A DNA stretch of 64,000 nucleotides, taken from contig NZ_JAHCMB010000187.1 in the NCBI RefSeq assembly GCF_019904155.1, positions 96,256-160,255 on the forward strand, in the 5' to 3' direction. Below are positions 1 to 7,777 of the stretch, piece after piece. Each line of letters starts with the position of its first letter. Within the stretch, counting starts at the first letter, position 1. The notes below the pieces were generated by a model. The model worked only from the letters and a program-made list of their open reading frames with translations. It did no database searches and had not been told where the DNA came from. A program made the position numbers and the translations under genes. Source of the DNA: Paenibacillus sinensis. Lineage in GTDB: Bacteria; Bacillota; Bacilli; Paenibacillales; Paenibacillaceae.

Positions 1-58
1 CGAGTGAAGCCGCCGCAATCGAAACGCCAACTCTGCGCGAGAATGTCCATGTCTTCAT
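1..58 (-). CDS. Sensor histidine kinase, N-terminal fragment (cut by window edge)
   Basis: The first 19 codons of a minus-strand gene begin at 58 (MKTWTFSRRVGVSIAAASL) and run off the window. A ribosome binding site AGGTGGGA overlaps the stop of the response regulator gene just upstream, so the two are translationally linked. The basic start followed by a hydrophobic stretch fits the first membrane segment of a sensor kinase, and a kinase is the usual partner of an OmpR-type regulator in this position. Too little is present to show any kinase motif, so the identity rests on context. Confidence 0.6.
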   Translation of the reverse strand, partial: MKTWTFSRRVGVSIAAASL

Positions 59-67
59 AGTCCCACC

Positions 68-742
68 TCAGTCCCGCAGAATGTAGCCGCCGCCCCGCAC
101 CGTATGAATCAATTTGTCTCCGAATCCCTCGTCCACCTTCATGCGGACATAGCGGATATAGACGTCCACCACATTGGTCTCCCCCTGATAGGAGTAGCCC
201 CAGACCAGATTCAGCAGAGCCTCCCGGTTCATCAGCCGGTTCTTGTTCGACAGCAGACAGCGGAGCAACTCGAACTCCCGGGAAGACAAGTCGATAGGCT
301 GCCCGTTCCGGCTAACCGAATGTGAGGTGACATTCAGCATCAGGTCTTTCGCCTGCAGCACCTCGGACTCTTCGCCGGGTAACAGTCTGCGCTTAAGTGC
401 ACGCATCCGCGCCAGAAGCTCTTCGATCGCGAACGGCTTCGGCAAATAATCGTCAGCCCCGGTGTCCAGCCCCTTGACCCGGTCCCTGACCGTATCCCTG
501 GCCGTCAGCATAATTATCGGAGTCTTCTTCACCTCCCGGACCCTCCGGCATATTTCCATGCCGCTAATACCCGGCAGATTCAAATCAAGCAGAATCAGAT
601 CAAAGCTTGCGCCAAGCGCTTTCTCAACGCCAATCCACCCATCCTCCGCCACTGTGACTTCGTAGCCTTCATAAGTCAGTTCCAATTCCAGCAGCCGAAT
701 CATGGCTGTCTCATCTTCGATTATCAGAACGCGTTCTTTCAA
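68..742 (-). CDS. OmpR/PhoB-family response regulator
   Basis: A 224-residue DNA-binding response regulator. Residues 1-115 form the receiver domain with acidic residues near 10-11 and the phospho-acceptor Asp53 in LLDLNLPG; the conserved Lys lies in the PKPF motif near 103. Residues 130-222 form the winged-helix output domain (SSREFELL, VDVYIRYVR). The start is TTG, preceded by AAGGGG at a good distance. It lies 21 bp after the DUF4097 gene and directly before a kinase gene, so the three probably form one operon. Phased repeats at 1878-1899 upstream of the operon are a likely binding site for this protein. Confidence 0.93.
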   Translation of the reverse strand: MKERVLIIEDETAMIRLLELELTYEGYEVTVAEDGWIGVEKALGASFDLILLDLNLPGISGMEICRRVREVKKTPIIMLTARDTVRDRVKGLDTGADDYLPKPFAIEELLARMRALKRRLLPGEESEVLQAKDLMLNVTSHSVSRNGQPIDLSSREFELLRCLLSNKNRLMNREALLNLVWGYSYQGETNVVDVYIRYVRMKVDEGFGDKLIHTVRGGGYILRD

Positions 743-763
743 CCTTCCAATCCCCTTTGTGCA

Positions 764-1807
764 TCATTGTCTCTTCATCAGCGACAGATTGGACAGCACC
801 TCGGCCTGTATATGATAAGTTCCCTTGCCTATCGTTCCGGAGACACTCCCGTTCTTGACGTTCAGCGTATAATCCGTCTGAATTCCGCCGAGTGCAGATT
901 TTCCTTCCACTATCACGTCCGCCCTCTTGGGCCAGGACAGCGACGCGCCCCCCACCTTGGAAGATATCTCCCAATTGCCGCCGACCTTGAAGCTTTCAAT
1001 TTGAATATGGCCTGCGGACACAGCCGCCTTGATCGATGATGCGGCATCCTTAACCAGCAAATTGCCGTTTGTCGTCTCCAAATCGAGAGGCCCTGAAATG
1101 CCGCTCGCTTGTATGTTTCCGTTGGTTACTACGGCCTGTACGCTCCTGCCGGCTTTATCCACCGAAATATTGCCATTGACCGAGTAAAGAGACAGATTAC
1201 GGGCGATGTCCTTCGCTGAGATATTGCCGTTTGTGGCCGTCAATTCGATTGTACCTGCGCTCTCAATATTTGACAAAGAAAGATTGCCGTTTGTAACTTC
1301 AGCCTTTACACCGCTTGTTGAACCGGCAGGCAAATTGACCGACAAATGAACGCTGACAGAGTAGGATTGCGGTTTGTTCTTCGATTTCTCATCGACTTTC
1401 ACCCGCAGCACATCTCCCTTGGATATAGACAGCTGAACGGAGTCAGCGATGGCCTGGGCTTCTTGCTTGGACGCATCCTCCACTGTGACCGACGTAAGAA
1501 CTTCCAGCTTTGCCGTACTACCCTGCTTGATGTCGATTGTCCCATTTGTATTGGTTATGTCAATGCTCTTGGTCCGGACCGGCAGTTCAATCGACGTCTT
1601 CCCTTTGTCAAAATCATATCCCGAAGCTGTAACAACCATCTGTGAGCCTGAAGGCGTAGGCGTCATCGAATCTGTCATCCCGGACTCGAAATCCGCTTCG
1701 GACAACGGACGAGCAGCTGCCGTCCCTGCACTCCAGGCTCCTCCTGCAACCAGAGCAACCAGCAGCACGTATACCCTGAACCTTTTGGCCAAATCCTGTG
1801 AATTCAT
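764..1807 (-). CDS. DUF4097-family beta-repeat protein, secreted or membrane-anchored
   Basis: A 347-residue protein. I chose the start at 1807 (MNSQDL) because GGGGAGG sits in front of it; an in-frame ATG 21 bp further upstream would put this site inside the gene. Residues 10-35 are a hydrophobic signal segment ending in an Ala-rich stretch. From about 90 to 300 short beta-strand repeats recur, each with a TNGNI/VNGNI-like turn, as in DUF4097 putative adhesin proteins that fold as a beta-helix. Such genes often sit beside two-component or anti-sigma genes and may sense or modulate envelope stress. Molecular function is unknown. It is the first gene of the operon with the response regulator and kinase. 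Confidence 0.85.
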   Translation of the reverse strand: MNSQDLAKRFRVYVLLVALVAGGAWSAGTAAARPLSEADFESGMTDSMTPTPSGSQMVVTASGYDFDKGKTSIELPVRTKSIDITNTNGTIDIKQGSTAKLEVLTSVTVEDASKQEAQAIADSVQLSISKGDVLRVKVDEKSKNKPQSYSVSVHLSVNLPAGSTSGVKAEVTNGNLSLSNIESAGTIELTATNGNISAKDIARNLSLYSVNGNISVDKAGRSVQAVVTNGNIQASGISGPLDLETTNGNLLVKDAASSIKAAVSAGHIQIESFKVGGNWEISSKVGGASLSWPKRADVIVEGKSALGGIQTDYTLNVKNGSVSGTIGKGTYHIQAEVLSNLSLMKRQ

Positions 1808-1877
1808 ATCTTTTCCTCCCCGTTTCATTGTGTCCGCCTCTATCCTATATCCTGAAGCATGAGAACGGCTTTACAGC

Positions 1878-1899
1878 TTCATTAGAGTTTGATGAGAGT
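1878..1899 (-). promoter_or_regulatory. Two 11-bp phased direct repeats, likely OmpR-type operator
   Basis: On the plus strand TTCATTAGAGT is followed at once by TTGATGAGAGT, 9 of 11 positions equal and in exact 11-bp register. OmpR/PhoB-family regulators bind tandem repeats with this spacing. The site lies 71-92 bp before the start of the DUF4097 gene, consistent with autoregulation of the operon. Binding itself is inference. Confidence 0.5.
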
Positions 1900-1953
1900 T
1901 CCCGCTCGTACGAATGTCCGGAGCCATTCTGCCCCAAGCGGTCTCTTCCACGC

Positions 1954-2000
1954 AAAAAAACTGCTCCCGTCCCCCGTGGGTCCGCTGAGCAGCCTTTTTG
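1954..2000. terminator. Bidirectional rho-independent terminator
   Basis: CTGCTC and GAGCAG arms enclose a GC-rich loop; seven A residues precede and CCTTTTTG follows on the plus strand. On the minus strand it ends the MFS gene at 2120. The rest of 1808-2119 holds only the upstream region of the DUF4097 operon. Confidence 0.7.
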
Positions 2001-2119
2001 TTTAGCCGACATATTTGTCTTTATCTATTTGGTTTCATCTATGAAGTCAGCTTGCCAGTGCCGAAGCCTTTTAAGCTGATGCTTCCATGTATGGGAATGT
2101 GCGAACAGCCTGGAAGCTG

Positions 2120-3373
2120 TTATGCGCGGCGCGGACGGAGCGCCTGCTTGCCTGCTTCGGGCTCCCGGCGGGATGCCGTCGGCGATTTCAGGCTCAGGGC
2201 GATCAGACTGGAGAGCAGGCACAGCGCCCCGATGGTGACAAAGGTCGGCTGGAAGCCTCCGAGAAAGGCGGCGATGAACGAGCCGGACAGTGCACCGAAG
2301 CCGAAGCCCTGATAAATGATGCCGTAGTTCTTGTTATGGTTCTTCAGCCCGAAGAAGTCACTGACGATCGCCGGGAAGACAGTGATGTTACCGCCGAAGC
2401 AGAAGGCGATGGCAGCCACACAGGCGAAGAAGAGGCCGAAGTTCAGTTCCGCGTAGCTGAGGGTCAGTGCTGCGGCTGCCGTTACGGCGAGCGTGCAGCC
2501 GACCAGCTTCAAGCGGCTCATCTTGTCGGACAGCGCGCCCAGGACCAGGCGTCCGGCTGTATTGAAGATGGCGATCATCGCCACGGCGTTCGCGGCGGTC
2601 TGCACGTCAAGTCCAGCCAGCTTCACGCCGATATCCTTCACGATGCCAATCAGGTACAACCCGCTCATGCAGGCGGTGAAGAAGATAACGAACAGCAGAT
2701 ATGCCTGCTTCGTGCGCAGCATTTCACGGACGGTGTAATCTCTGATCTCCGCCTGTCCCTGGACGGCGGCGGCATTGTGTGCGCTTCCGCTCTCGGCCGG
2801 AGACACCGCAGCTTCCCGGATCAGCAGCGAGCCGACCACAACCATAGCCATCACGATCAGTCCCCAGTAGAGGAAGGCGGCCGATACGCCCACCGAGCTG
2901 ATCAGACTGCCGTTCACATATTTGAAGATCAGGCTGCCCGTTCCGTAAGCGCCGACCGAAACACCGGAGATGAGGCCCTTGCGGCGCGGGAACCATTTGA
3001 TCAGGTTAGACAAAGAAGTAATATAGGCGGTTCCGTCGGCATAGCCGACAACAATGCCTGCAAGCAGGTAGAACATTGGAAGCGAGTTTGCCCGTGAACT
3101 CAGCATCAGCCCGAGTCCGAGCACGATGCCCGCTGCCGCAGTAAGCTTGCGGATGCCGATGCGATCCTGCAGCCGGCCGGCGAACAGCGTCGCGAAGGCC
3201 AGCGCGAAGCTGGTGATGGAGAAGGTAATTGCGACGGAGCTCAGCTCCCATCCGAATTTCGTAACAAGAGGCTGGTTGAACAGGCTCCAGGTATAAATCG
3301 TGCCAAGACCCATCTGCGTCAGTATGGTTCCGAGTACAATAAGAAAGCGATTGCTTTTTTGATCTGCCGACAT
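2120..3373 (-). CDS. MFS transporter of the OxlT/YhjX type
   Basis: A 417-residue major facilitator with about twelve hydrophobic helices; FAGRLQDRIGIRK between helices 2 and 3 is the MFS loop motif. The N-terminal GTIYTWSLFNQPLVTKFGW region is typical of the oxalate:formate antiporter-like branch that includes E. coli YhjX. In E. coli yhjX is induced by the LytS/LytTR-type pair YpdA/YpdB in response to pyruvate. Here a LytS/LytTR pair is the next locus upstream on the same strand, and LytTR-like repeats lie between. A small monocarboxylate such as pyruvate is therefore the favoured substrate, but this is inference. A good ribosome binding site (AGAAGGG) precedes the ATG. Confidence 0.88.
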   Translation of the reverse strand: MSADQKSNRFLIVLGTILTQMGLGTIYTWSLFNQPLVTKFGWELSSVAITFSITSFALAFATLFAGRLQDRIGIRKLTAAAGIVLGLGLMLSSRANSLPMFYLLAGIVVGYADGTAYITSLSNLIKWFPRRKGLISGVSVGAYGTGSLIFKYVNGSLISSVGVSAAFLYWGLIVMAMVVVGSLLIREAAVSPAESGSAHNAAAVQGQAEIRDYTVREMLRTKQAYLLFVIFFTACMSGLYLIGIVKDIGVKLAGLDVQTAANAVAMIAIFNTAGRLVLGALSDKMSRLKLVGCTLAVTAAAALTLSYAELNFGLFFACVAAIAFCFGGNITVFPAIVSDFFGLKNHNKNYGIIYQGFGFGALSGSFIAAFLGGFQPTFVTIGALCLLSSLIALSLKSPTASRREPEAGKQALRPRRA

Positions 3374-3428
3374 GGCCGGTCCCTTCTTTCGCTATCATTT
3401 CATATCGCGAGCGCTCTATTGCTTCTTT

Positions 3429-3493
3429 ATTGTAGACCAGGAGCGGAATGAACGGCTCAAATGCGGAATGAAATGACAAAAAGACGGAATGAA
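3429..3493 (-). promoter_or_regulatory. LytTR-type operator (three direct repeats) with -10 element
   Basis: CGGAATGAA occurs at 3444-3452, 3464-3472 and 3485-3493 on the plus strand, with 20- and 21-bp periods, i.e. two helical turns. LytTR regulators bind paired direct repeats of about this length and spacing. A -10 hexamer TACAAT (minus strand, 3434-3429) follows the nearest repeat after 9 bp with no good -35, as expected of an activator-dependent promoter for the MFS gene. The third repeat lies just past the stop codon of the LytTR regulator gene. Confidence 0.65.
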
Positions 3494-3499
3494 GTGCCT

Positions 3500-4228
3500 C
3501 TACAGCCTCATGAGCTGCCTGAATTCCTTCACCTTGCTGCGGCTTACCGGCACTTCAAAGTCCAGATCGCGCAGCCGGAGCAGGTACGTATTGTTGAACC
3601 ACGGTATAATCTCCTTGATCTTCGAGAGGTTCACGATGAAGGAGCGGTGGCAGCGAAAGAAGCGGTCCTGCGGCAGCCTGCCGTGAAATTCGCTGATGCT
3701 GACACCCATCGAATATTCGTGGCTGCGCGTGAATACGCTGGTCGTCTTCTCCTGCGCCGAAGCGTAATAGATGTCGTCGGCGTCGACGACGATGATCTTC
3801 TCATTTTCCCACAGATTGACCTTGTTGCTGACCGGACTGCGCTCTTCCTTCACACCCGCATGCCGGGCCGAGGCCGCCGTCTCCAGCTTCGCCAGCATCC
3901 CTTTGATCCGCGTCTCATTGTACGGCTTCAGAATGTAATCAAACGCCTCGATTTCGAACGCTTCAACGGCATGCTCCTTGTACGCGGTGATGAACACGAT
4001 ATAGGGTTTCACCGAGAACTTGCTAATATTCTGGGCCAGCAGCACGCCGTCCACAGACGGGATATTAATATCGAGAAACAGCACATCTACCTCGTTGGCC
4101 TGTACATATTTCAGCGCGTCCAGCCCATCCTCGAACTCGGCAACGATCTCGATCCCGCTGTGTGCCCGGATCAGATAGGCCAGCTCCTGTCTCGCCAGTT
4201 CTTCGTCTTCGACAATGATGGCTCTCAT
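3500..4228 (-). CDS. LytTR-family response regulator (YpdB/BtsR-like)
   Basis: A 242-residue regulator. The receiver domain spans 1-120 with EDEE near residue 8 and the phospho-acceptor Asp in LFLDINIP near 54. The C-terminal third is a LytTR DNA-binding domain (FFRCHRSFIVNLSKIKEI, then NNTYLLRLRD and VPVSRSKVKEF). Its start follows the kinase stop by one base, so the pair is co-translated. The obvious target is the downstream MFS gene with its three phased repeats. Confidence 0.93.
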   Translation of the reverse strand: MRAIIVEDEELARQELAYLIRAHSGIEIVAEFEDGLDALKYVQANEVDVLFLDINIPSVDGVLLAQNISKFSVKPYIVFITAYKEHAVEAFEIEAFDYILKPYNETRIKGMLAKLETAASARHAGVKEERSPVSNKVNLWENEKIIVVDADDIYYASAQEKTTSVFTRSHEYSMGVSISEFHGRLPQDRFFRCHRSFIVNLSKIKEIIPWFNNTYLLRLRDLDFEVPVSRSKVKEFRQLMRL

Positions 4229-4229
4229 G

Positions 4230-5894
4230 TCATCGATGCTCCTTTTTCACCGTAAAGGTAATGATGGTGCCCTTGTCCGCTCTCGTGATGCGCAGTCCCT
4301 CGCCGTAAATCAGCTTCACCCGCTGATGCACATTGAACAGCCCGATCTTGTTCTCCGGCATATCGCCGGCATATACCTTCTGGATGGTCTCTTCGCTGAT
4401 GCCAACGCCGGTGTCGGCAATGCCGATCTCCACGCTCTCCCCCCGGTCCTTGACGGAAATTGTGACCGTACCCGCTCCCCGGTCTTTGAGAATCCCGTGC
4501 ACAATGGCGTTCTCGACCAGCGGCTGGATGATCAGGCTTGGAATCCGCACCTCCGCCTCATCATCAATGTCGTATAGAACGTTCAGGCGCTTGCCGAAGC
4601 GGGCTTTTTCAATCTCGACATAATAGCGGACCTGCTGAAGCTCCTTGCGGATATCAATAAAGTCATCTGTCAGCTCCAGATTGTAGCGCATATAGCCCGA
4701 CAAATTCACGATCAGCTCCCTCGCCTTGTCCGGGTCGATCCGGATCGAGGAGGCGATTGCATTCAGGGCATTGAACAGAAAATGCGGATTGATCCGCGTC
4801 TGCAGCGCCTTCAGCTCCGCCTTGTTCGCCATCTCCTTGATATCCTCAACCCGCGAGACCTCCATCAGCGTGGAAATAATCTGCGAGAGGCCGATGGCCA
4901 TCGCCTGCAGGGAATAGGTGATTTTGTGGGCCTTGGTGTAATAAATTTTGAGCGCCCCCGTAACCTCGCCCTTCTCCTTCAGCGGAATAATAATGAGGGA
5001 CCGGATATGCTGATGATTGTAGTCCGTGTCATTGTTGCGGATCGTGATCTCCCCGCTCGACAGCGTCTGTTTCGTCTCGTCGCTAATAATTTCGTTCTTC
5101 TCCGCATAATATTCCTCCCCGACGCCGACATAGGCGCGAATCCATCTCGTGTCGGTGATCGCAACCGCATCGGCTCCGATATCCTCCTTAATGATTGTGC
5201 AGATCCGGCGCAGGGACTCGGGATTGATGCTGCGAAAATAGGGAAGGGTCTTGTTGGCGATATCCAGCGCAAGCTTGGACTGCCGGGCGGCGATCCGTTC
5301 CTTCTCGCCCTCAACGCTCTGCACGAGCATGACGATCAGCCCGACGCTGACCTGGCTAACGATCATCGGGAAAGCGATCTTGGAGACGATCTCGATGCCC
5401 AGCGACATCGGATGCGCCATTGCGATAATCAGCAGCATCGTGAGCGCCTCACAGCTCATCCCGGCCAGAATCCCCACCTTCCAGCGGTGCCCGGCCGGAA
5501 CGCGGCGGTGAATGATCCCGGAGACAATCCCCGCGGTAACGCTCGTAATGAGACAGGGAACCGAGGTTACGCCGCCAATGTCGATCAGGAACCGGTGAAC
5601 GCCGGAGATCAGTCCGGTGATCATGCCCACCCATGGACCGAACAGGATGCCCCCCGCCATGATCGCCACAATCCGGACATTCACCAGCGAGCCCTCCACC
5701 TTGATCCCGCTGTACGTGCTGAAGATCGCGAACAGGCTGAAGATGACAGTACCGATGAACAGCTCGGGCGGCGCGTAGGCCCCCTTCTGAAAAATCTCCT
5801 TGAACCGCGGAATCCGGGTCAGCACGAACAGGGTCATCAGGAGCAGCGCCGCCCGTTCGAGCAGCTGCAGCAGGATCGTAATTGCGTAAGACAT
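4230..5894 (-). CDS. LytS-family sensor histidine kinase (YpdA/BtsS-like)
   Basis: A 554-residue membrane kinase. Residues 5-195 hold about six hydrophobic helices matching the 5TMR-LYT sensor module (GGILFGPWVGMITGLISG is typical). Residues about 215-350 form a GAF-like domain. The His_kinase region has the phospho-acceptor His in RINPHFLFNALNAI near residue 370, and the ATPase has QPLVENAIVHG and GIADTGVGIS. E. coli relatives BtsS and YpdA respond to pyruvate. It forms an operon with the LytTR regulator. A sigma-A-like promoter lies just upstream. Confidence 0.92.
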   Translation of the reverse strand: MSYAITILLQLLERAALLLMTLFVLTRIPRFKEIFQKGAYAPPELFIGTVIFSLFAIFSTYSGIKVEGSLVNVRIVAIMAGGILFGPWVGMITGLISGVHRFLIDIGGVTSVPCLITSVTAGIVSGIIHRRVPAGHRWKVGILAGMSCEALTMLLIIAMAHPMSLGIEIVSKIAFPMIVSQVSVGLIVMLVQSVEGEKERIAARQSKLALDIANKTLPYFRSINPESLRRICTIIKEDIGADAVAITDTRWIRAYVGVGEEYYAEKNEIISDETKQTLSSGEITIRNNDTDYNHQHIRSLIIIPLKEKGEVTGALKIYYTKAHKITYSLQAMAIGLSQIISTLMEVSRVEDIKEMANKAELKALQTRINPHFLFNALNAIASSIRIDPDKARELIVNLSGYMRYNLELTDDFIDIRKELQQVRYYVEIEKARFGKRLNVLYDIDDEAEVRIPSLIIQPLVENAIVHGILKDRGAGTVTISVKDRGESVEIGIADTGVGISEETIQKVYAGDMPENKIGLFNVHQRVKLIYGEGLRITRADKGTIITFTVKKEHR

Positions 5895-5927
5895 CGTTAC
5901 AAGCCCCCATATCCATAGATACCGGTC

Positions 5928-5957
5928 ATTATAGGCTTAGGACCCCAGTTTGTCCAA
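5928..5957 (-). promoter_or_regulatory. Sigma-A-type promoter of the LytS/LytTR operon
   Basis: Minus strand TTGGAC (5957-5952), an 18-bp spacer and TATAAT (5933-5928). This gives a leader of about 25-30 nt before the kinase start at 5894. Confidence 0.6.
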
Positions 5958-5981
5958 CTATCATCCGCCGCCGTCTCCATG

Positions 5982-6014
5982 AAAAAACGCCCCGGCCGGT
6001 TAGGGCCAGGGCGT
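5982..6014 (-). terminator. Rho-independent terminator of the chemoreceptor gene
   Basis: Minus strand ACGCCC and GGGCGT arms, with an inner GGCC/GGCC stem, followed by TTTTTT. Confidence 0.75.
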
Positions 6015-6095
6015 CTGACTACAGATGCAGATTAAAGGTGCGATTCGAGATCGATGCCTTGTAGAAGTAAGCCCGTGGCCGGGTGCCGGTATATC

Positions 6096-7622
6096 TCACA
6101 CCGCAAGATCGACGCCGACAACCCCGACCTTGTTCCCGCTCTCGTCGGTAATCGACCGCGAGAGTGTAATGCAGGGGCGCTTTGTAATGGCCGAGATATA
6201 AGGCTCGGATACATAATTCCCCTCATTCATCGCCCCGATCCACCAATCCCGCTGCTTCGCGTTAAGCAGACCGGCCTCCGGCTGGGAGAAGATGAACGTG
6301 CCGTCCGTCCGGTTGGACCAGATCGCCTGAACGCCGTCCGAATCCGTCAGGAAGCCTGACAGCACCTTCTTGTGCGTGCCCGTATCGGGAATGCGAAGCT
6401 CCTCTCTGGCGACCAGACGCAGCAGCAGCTTCTTCGCATCCTCCAGCTTCTCCGCGTAATGGCTGTCCTGAATCTTGTGGCTGCCGGCGATCTCCGCGAC
6501 GGACTCGCGCAGCGCCTGGGACTCGGCCAGCATCTGGGCGCTGACGCCGTTCAGCTCGCCAATCTGGCTCCGCTGCCGGTCCACCTGCTCCAGCGTAACG
6601 TCGACGCTGGCAATCGTCTCGTTGAGCAGGCCGACCGCCCCGGTCAGCTCGTCCAGCGCCCCGGCGATGAGCTCGCTCTGGCGAACGGTCGCCTTCACGG
6701 TCTCCTCCACCGCATCATCCACGATTCGGACCGTTCCCGACATCCCGGCGAGACGCATTTTAACGGAGCCGACTTCGCTCACTCCGCGATCGACGGAGGT
6801 GCGTTCTCTGTCTACCGACTCCAGCACCTGCCGCACGCCATGATTGATATCGACCAGCAGCGCGGAAGAACGGTCCACCGACGAGCGGCTTTGATCCGCC
6901 AGCTTGCGGATACGGCCGGCGACGACCGCGAACCCTCTTCCCTGCTCACCCGCGCGCGCCGCTTCAATGGACGCGTTGAGCGCGAGCAGCGACGTCTCTT
7001 CCACGACGCCGACGATGACTTCATTAATGCTCTCGACAGTCGCGATATGCTTGCTGAGCGCGGTGAACTTCTCGAACATATCGCTGCTCTGCTCTTCAAG
7101 CTCTTTCATGACCTCATCCGTATTCTTCAAAGAGTCGACCATTTCGGCGACCTCCCGGCTGGCTGCCTGCATGCTCCGCCCGAGCTTGTCGGTAAGCTGC
7201 TGAATGCTCTCAGCGGCTCCGGCGACTCCGTTCATCGTGGAGGCTGCTCCCTCCATGTTAGCTTTGGCTTCATAGCTCCGGCTCTTCAAGGCCATTTCCA
7301 GTTCATGCGAGATATCCGCGGTCCGCTGGAGTTCACCGCTATGCCGGCTGATCTCCGCCAGCGCGCCATGCATCCGGTCGGAGGTCACCAGCATTTCGCT
7401 GCCGAGTGTCCGCACCTGATCCTCTGCCTGGACCAGAACCGAATCCAGCCGCCCGCGGGACCGGTACACGGCATATGAGAGAAACAGCGAAGACATAAAG
7501 ACCAGCACCAGCACCAGCTTATGTACCCAGAACATCTCGATAAACAATAGTACGTACAGTACGGCAAGCAGTAAAAAGACGGCATTCCAGGCGAAAACGA
7601 GACGCTTATGTTGCAAGAGCAT
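6096..7622 (-). CDS. Methyl-accepting chemotaxis-like protein with C-terminal Cache-like domain
   Basis: A 508-residue protein. Two hydrophobic helices near residues 8-50 are followed directly by the coiled signalling domain; no periplasmic loop or HAMP is visible. The conserved hairpin tip is near 205-250 (EETSLLALNASIEAARAGE, RGFAVVAGRIRKLADQS). From about 400 to the end a Cache/PDC-like module appears (GVQAIWSNRTDGTFIFSQP, then RDWWIGAMN and PYISAITKRPCITLSRSI), which normally sits outside the cell at the N-terminus. Here it would be cytoplasmic. It is a single gene with its own promoter and terminator. Confidence 0.85.
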   Translation of the reverse strand: MLLQHKRLVFAWNAVFLLLAVLYVLLFIEMFWVHKLVLVLVFMSSLFLSYAVYRSRGRLDSVLVQAEDQVRTLGSEMLVTSDRMHGALAEISRHSGELQRTADISHELEMALKSRSYEAKANMEGAASTMNGVAGAAESIQQLTDKLGRSMQAASREVAEMVDSLKNTDEVMKELEEQSSDMFEKFTALSKHIATVESINEVIVGVVEETSLLALNASIEAARAGEQGRGFAVVAGRIRKLADQSRSSVDRSSALLVDINHGVRQVLESVDRERTSVDRGVSEVGSVKMRLAGMSGTVRIVDDAVEETVKATVRQSELIAGALDELTGAVGLLNETIASVDVTLEQVDRQRSQIGELNGVSAQMLAESQALRESVAEIAGSHKIQDSHYAEKLEDAKKLLLRLVAREELRIPDTGTHKKVLSGFLTDSDGVQAIWSNRTDGTFIFSQPEAGLLNAKQRDWWIGAMNEGNYVSEPYISAITKRPCITLSRSITDESGNKVGVVGVDLAV

Positions 7623-7656
7623 TCCGACCCACTTCCTTCATGTTATGTATCATGAC

Positions 7657-7665
7657 ATTATAGCA
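7657..7665 (-). promoter_or_regulatory. Extended -10 promoter element of the chemoreceptor gene
   Basis: Minus strand TGCTATAAT (7665-7657), an extended -10, with only a weak -35 upstream. It lies 35 bp before the ATG at 7622. Confidence 0.4.
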
Positions 7666-7777
7666 GGTAAAATTCGCCATGGATATGCATTCCTCAGCAA
7701 TATTCCGCTTTTTTCGCCCGAATTCCGCACTTTTTTCGAAGAGTTAACAAACAAAAGTCTTTACAAATCATCGCGAT

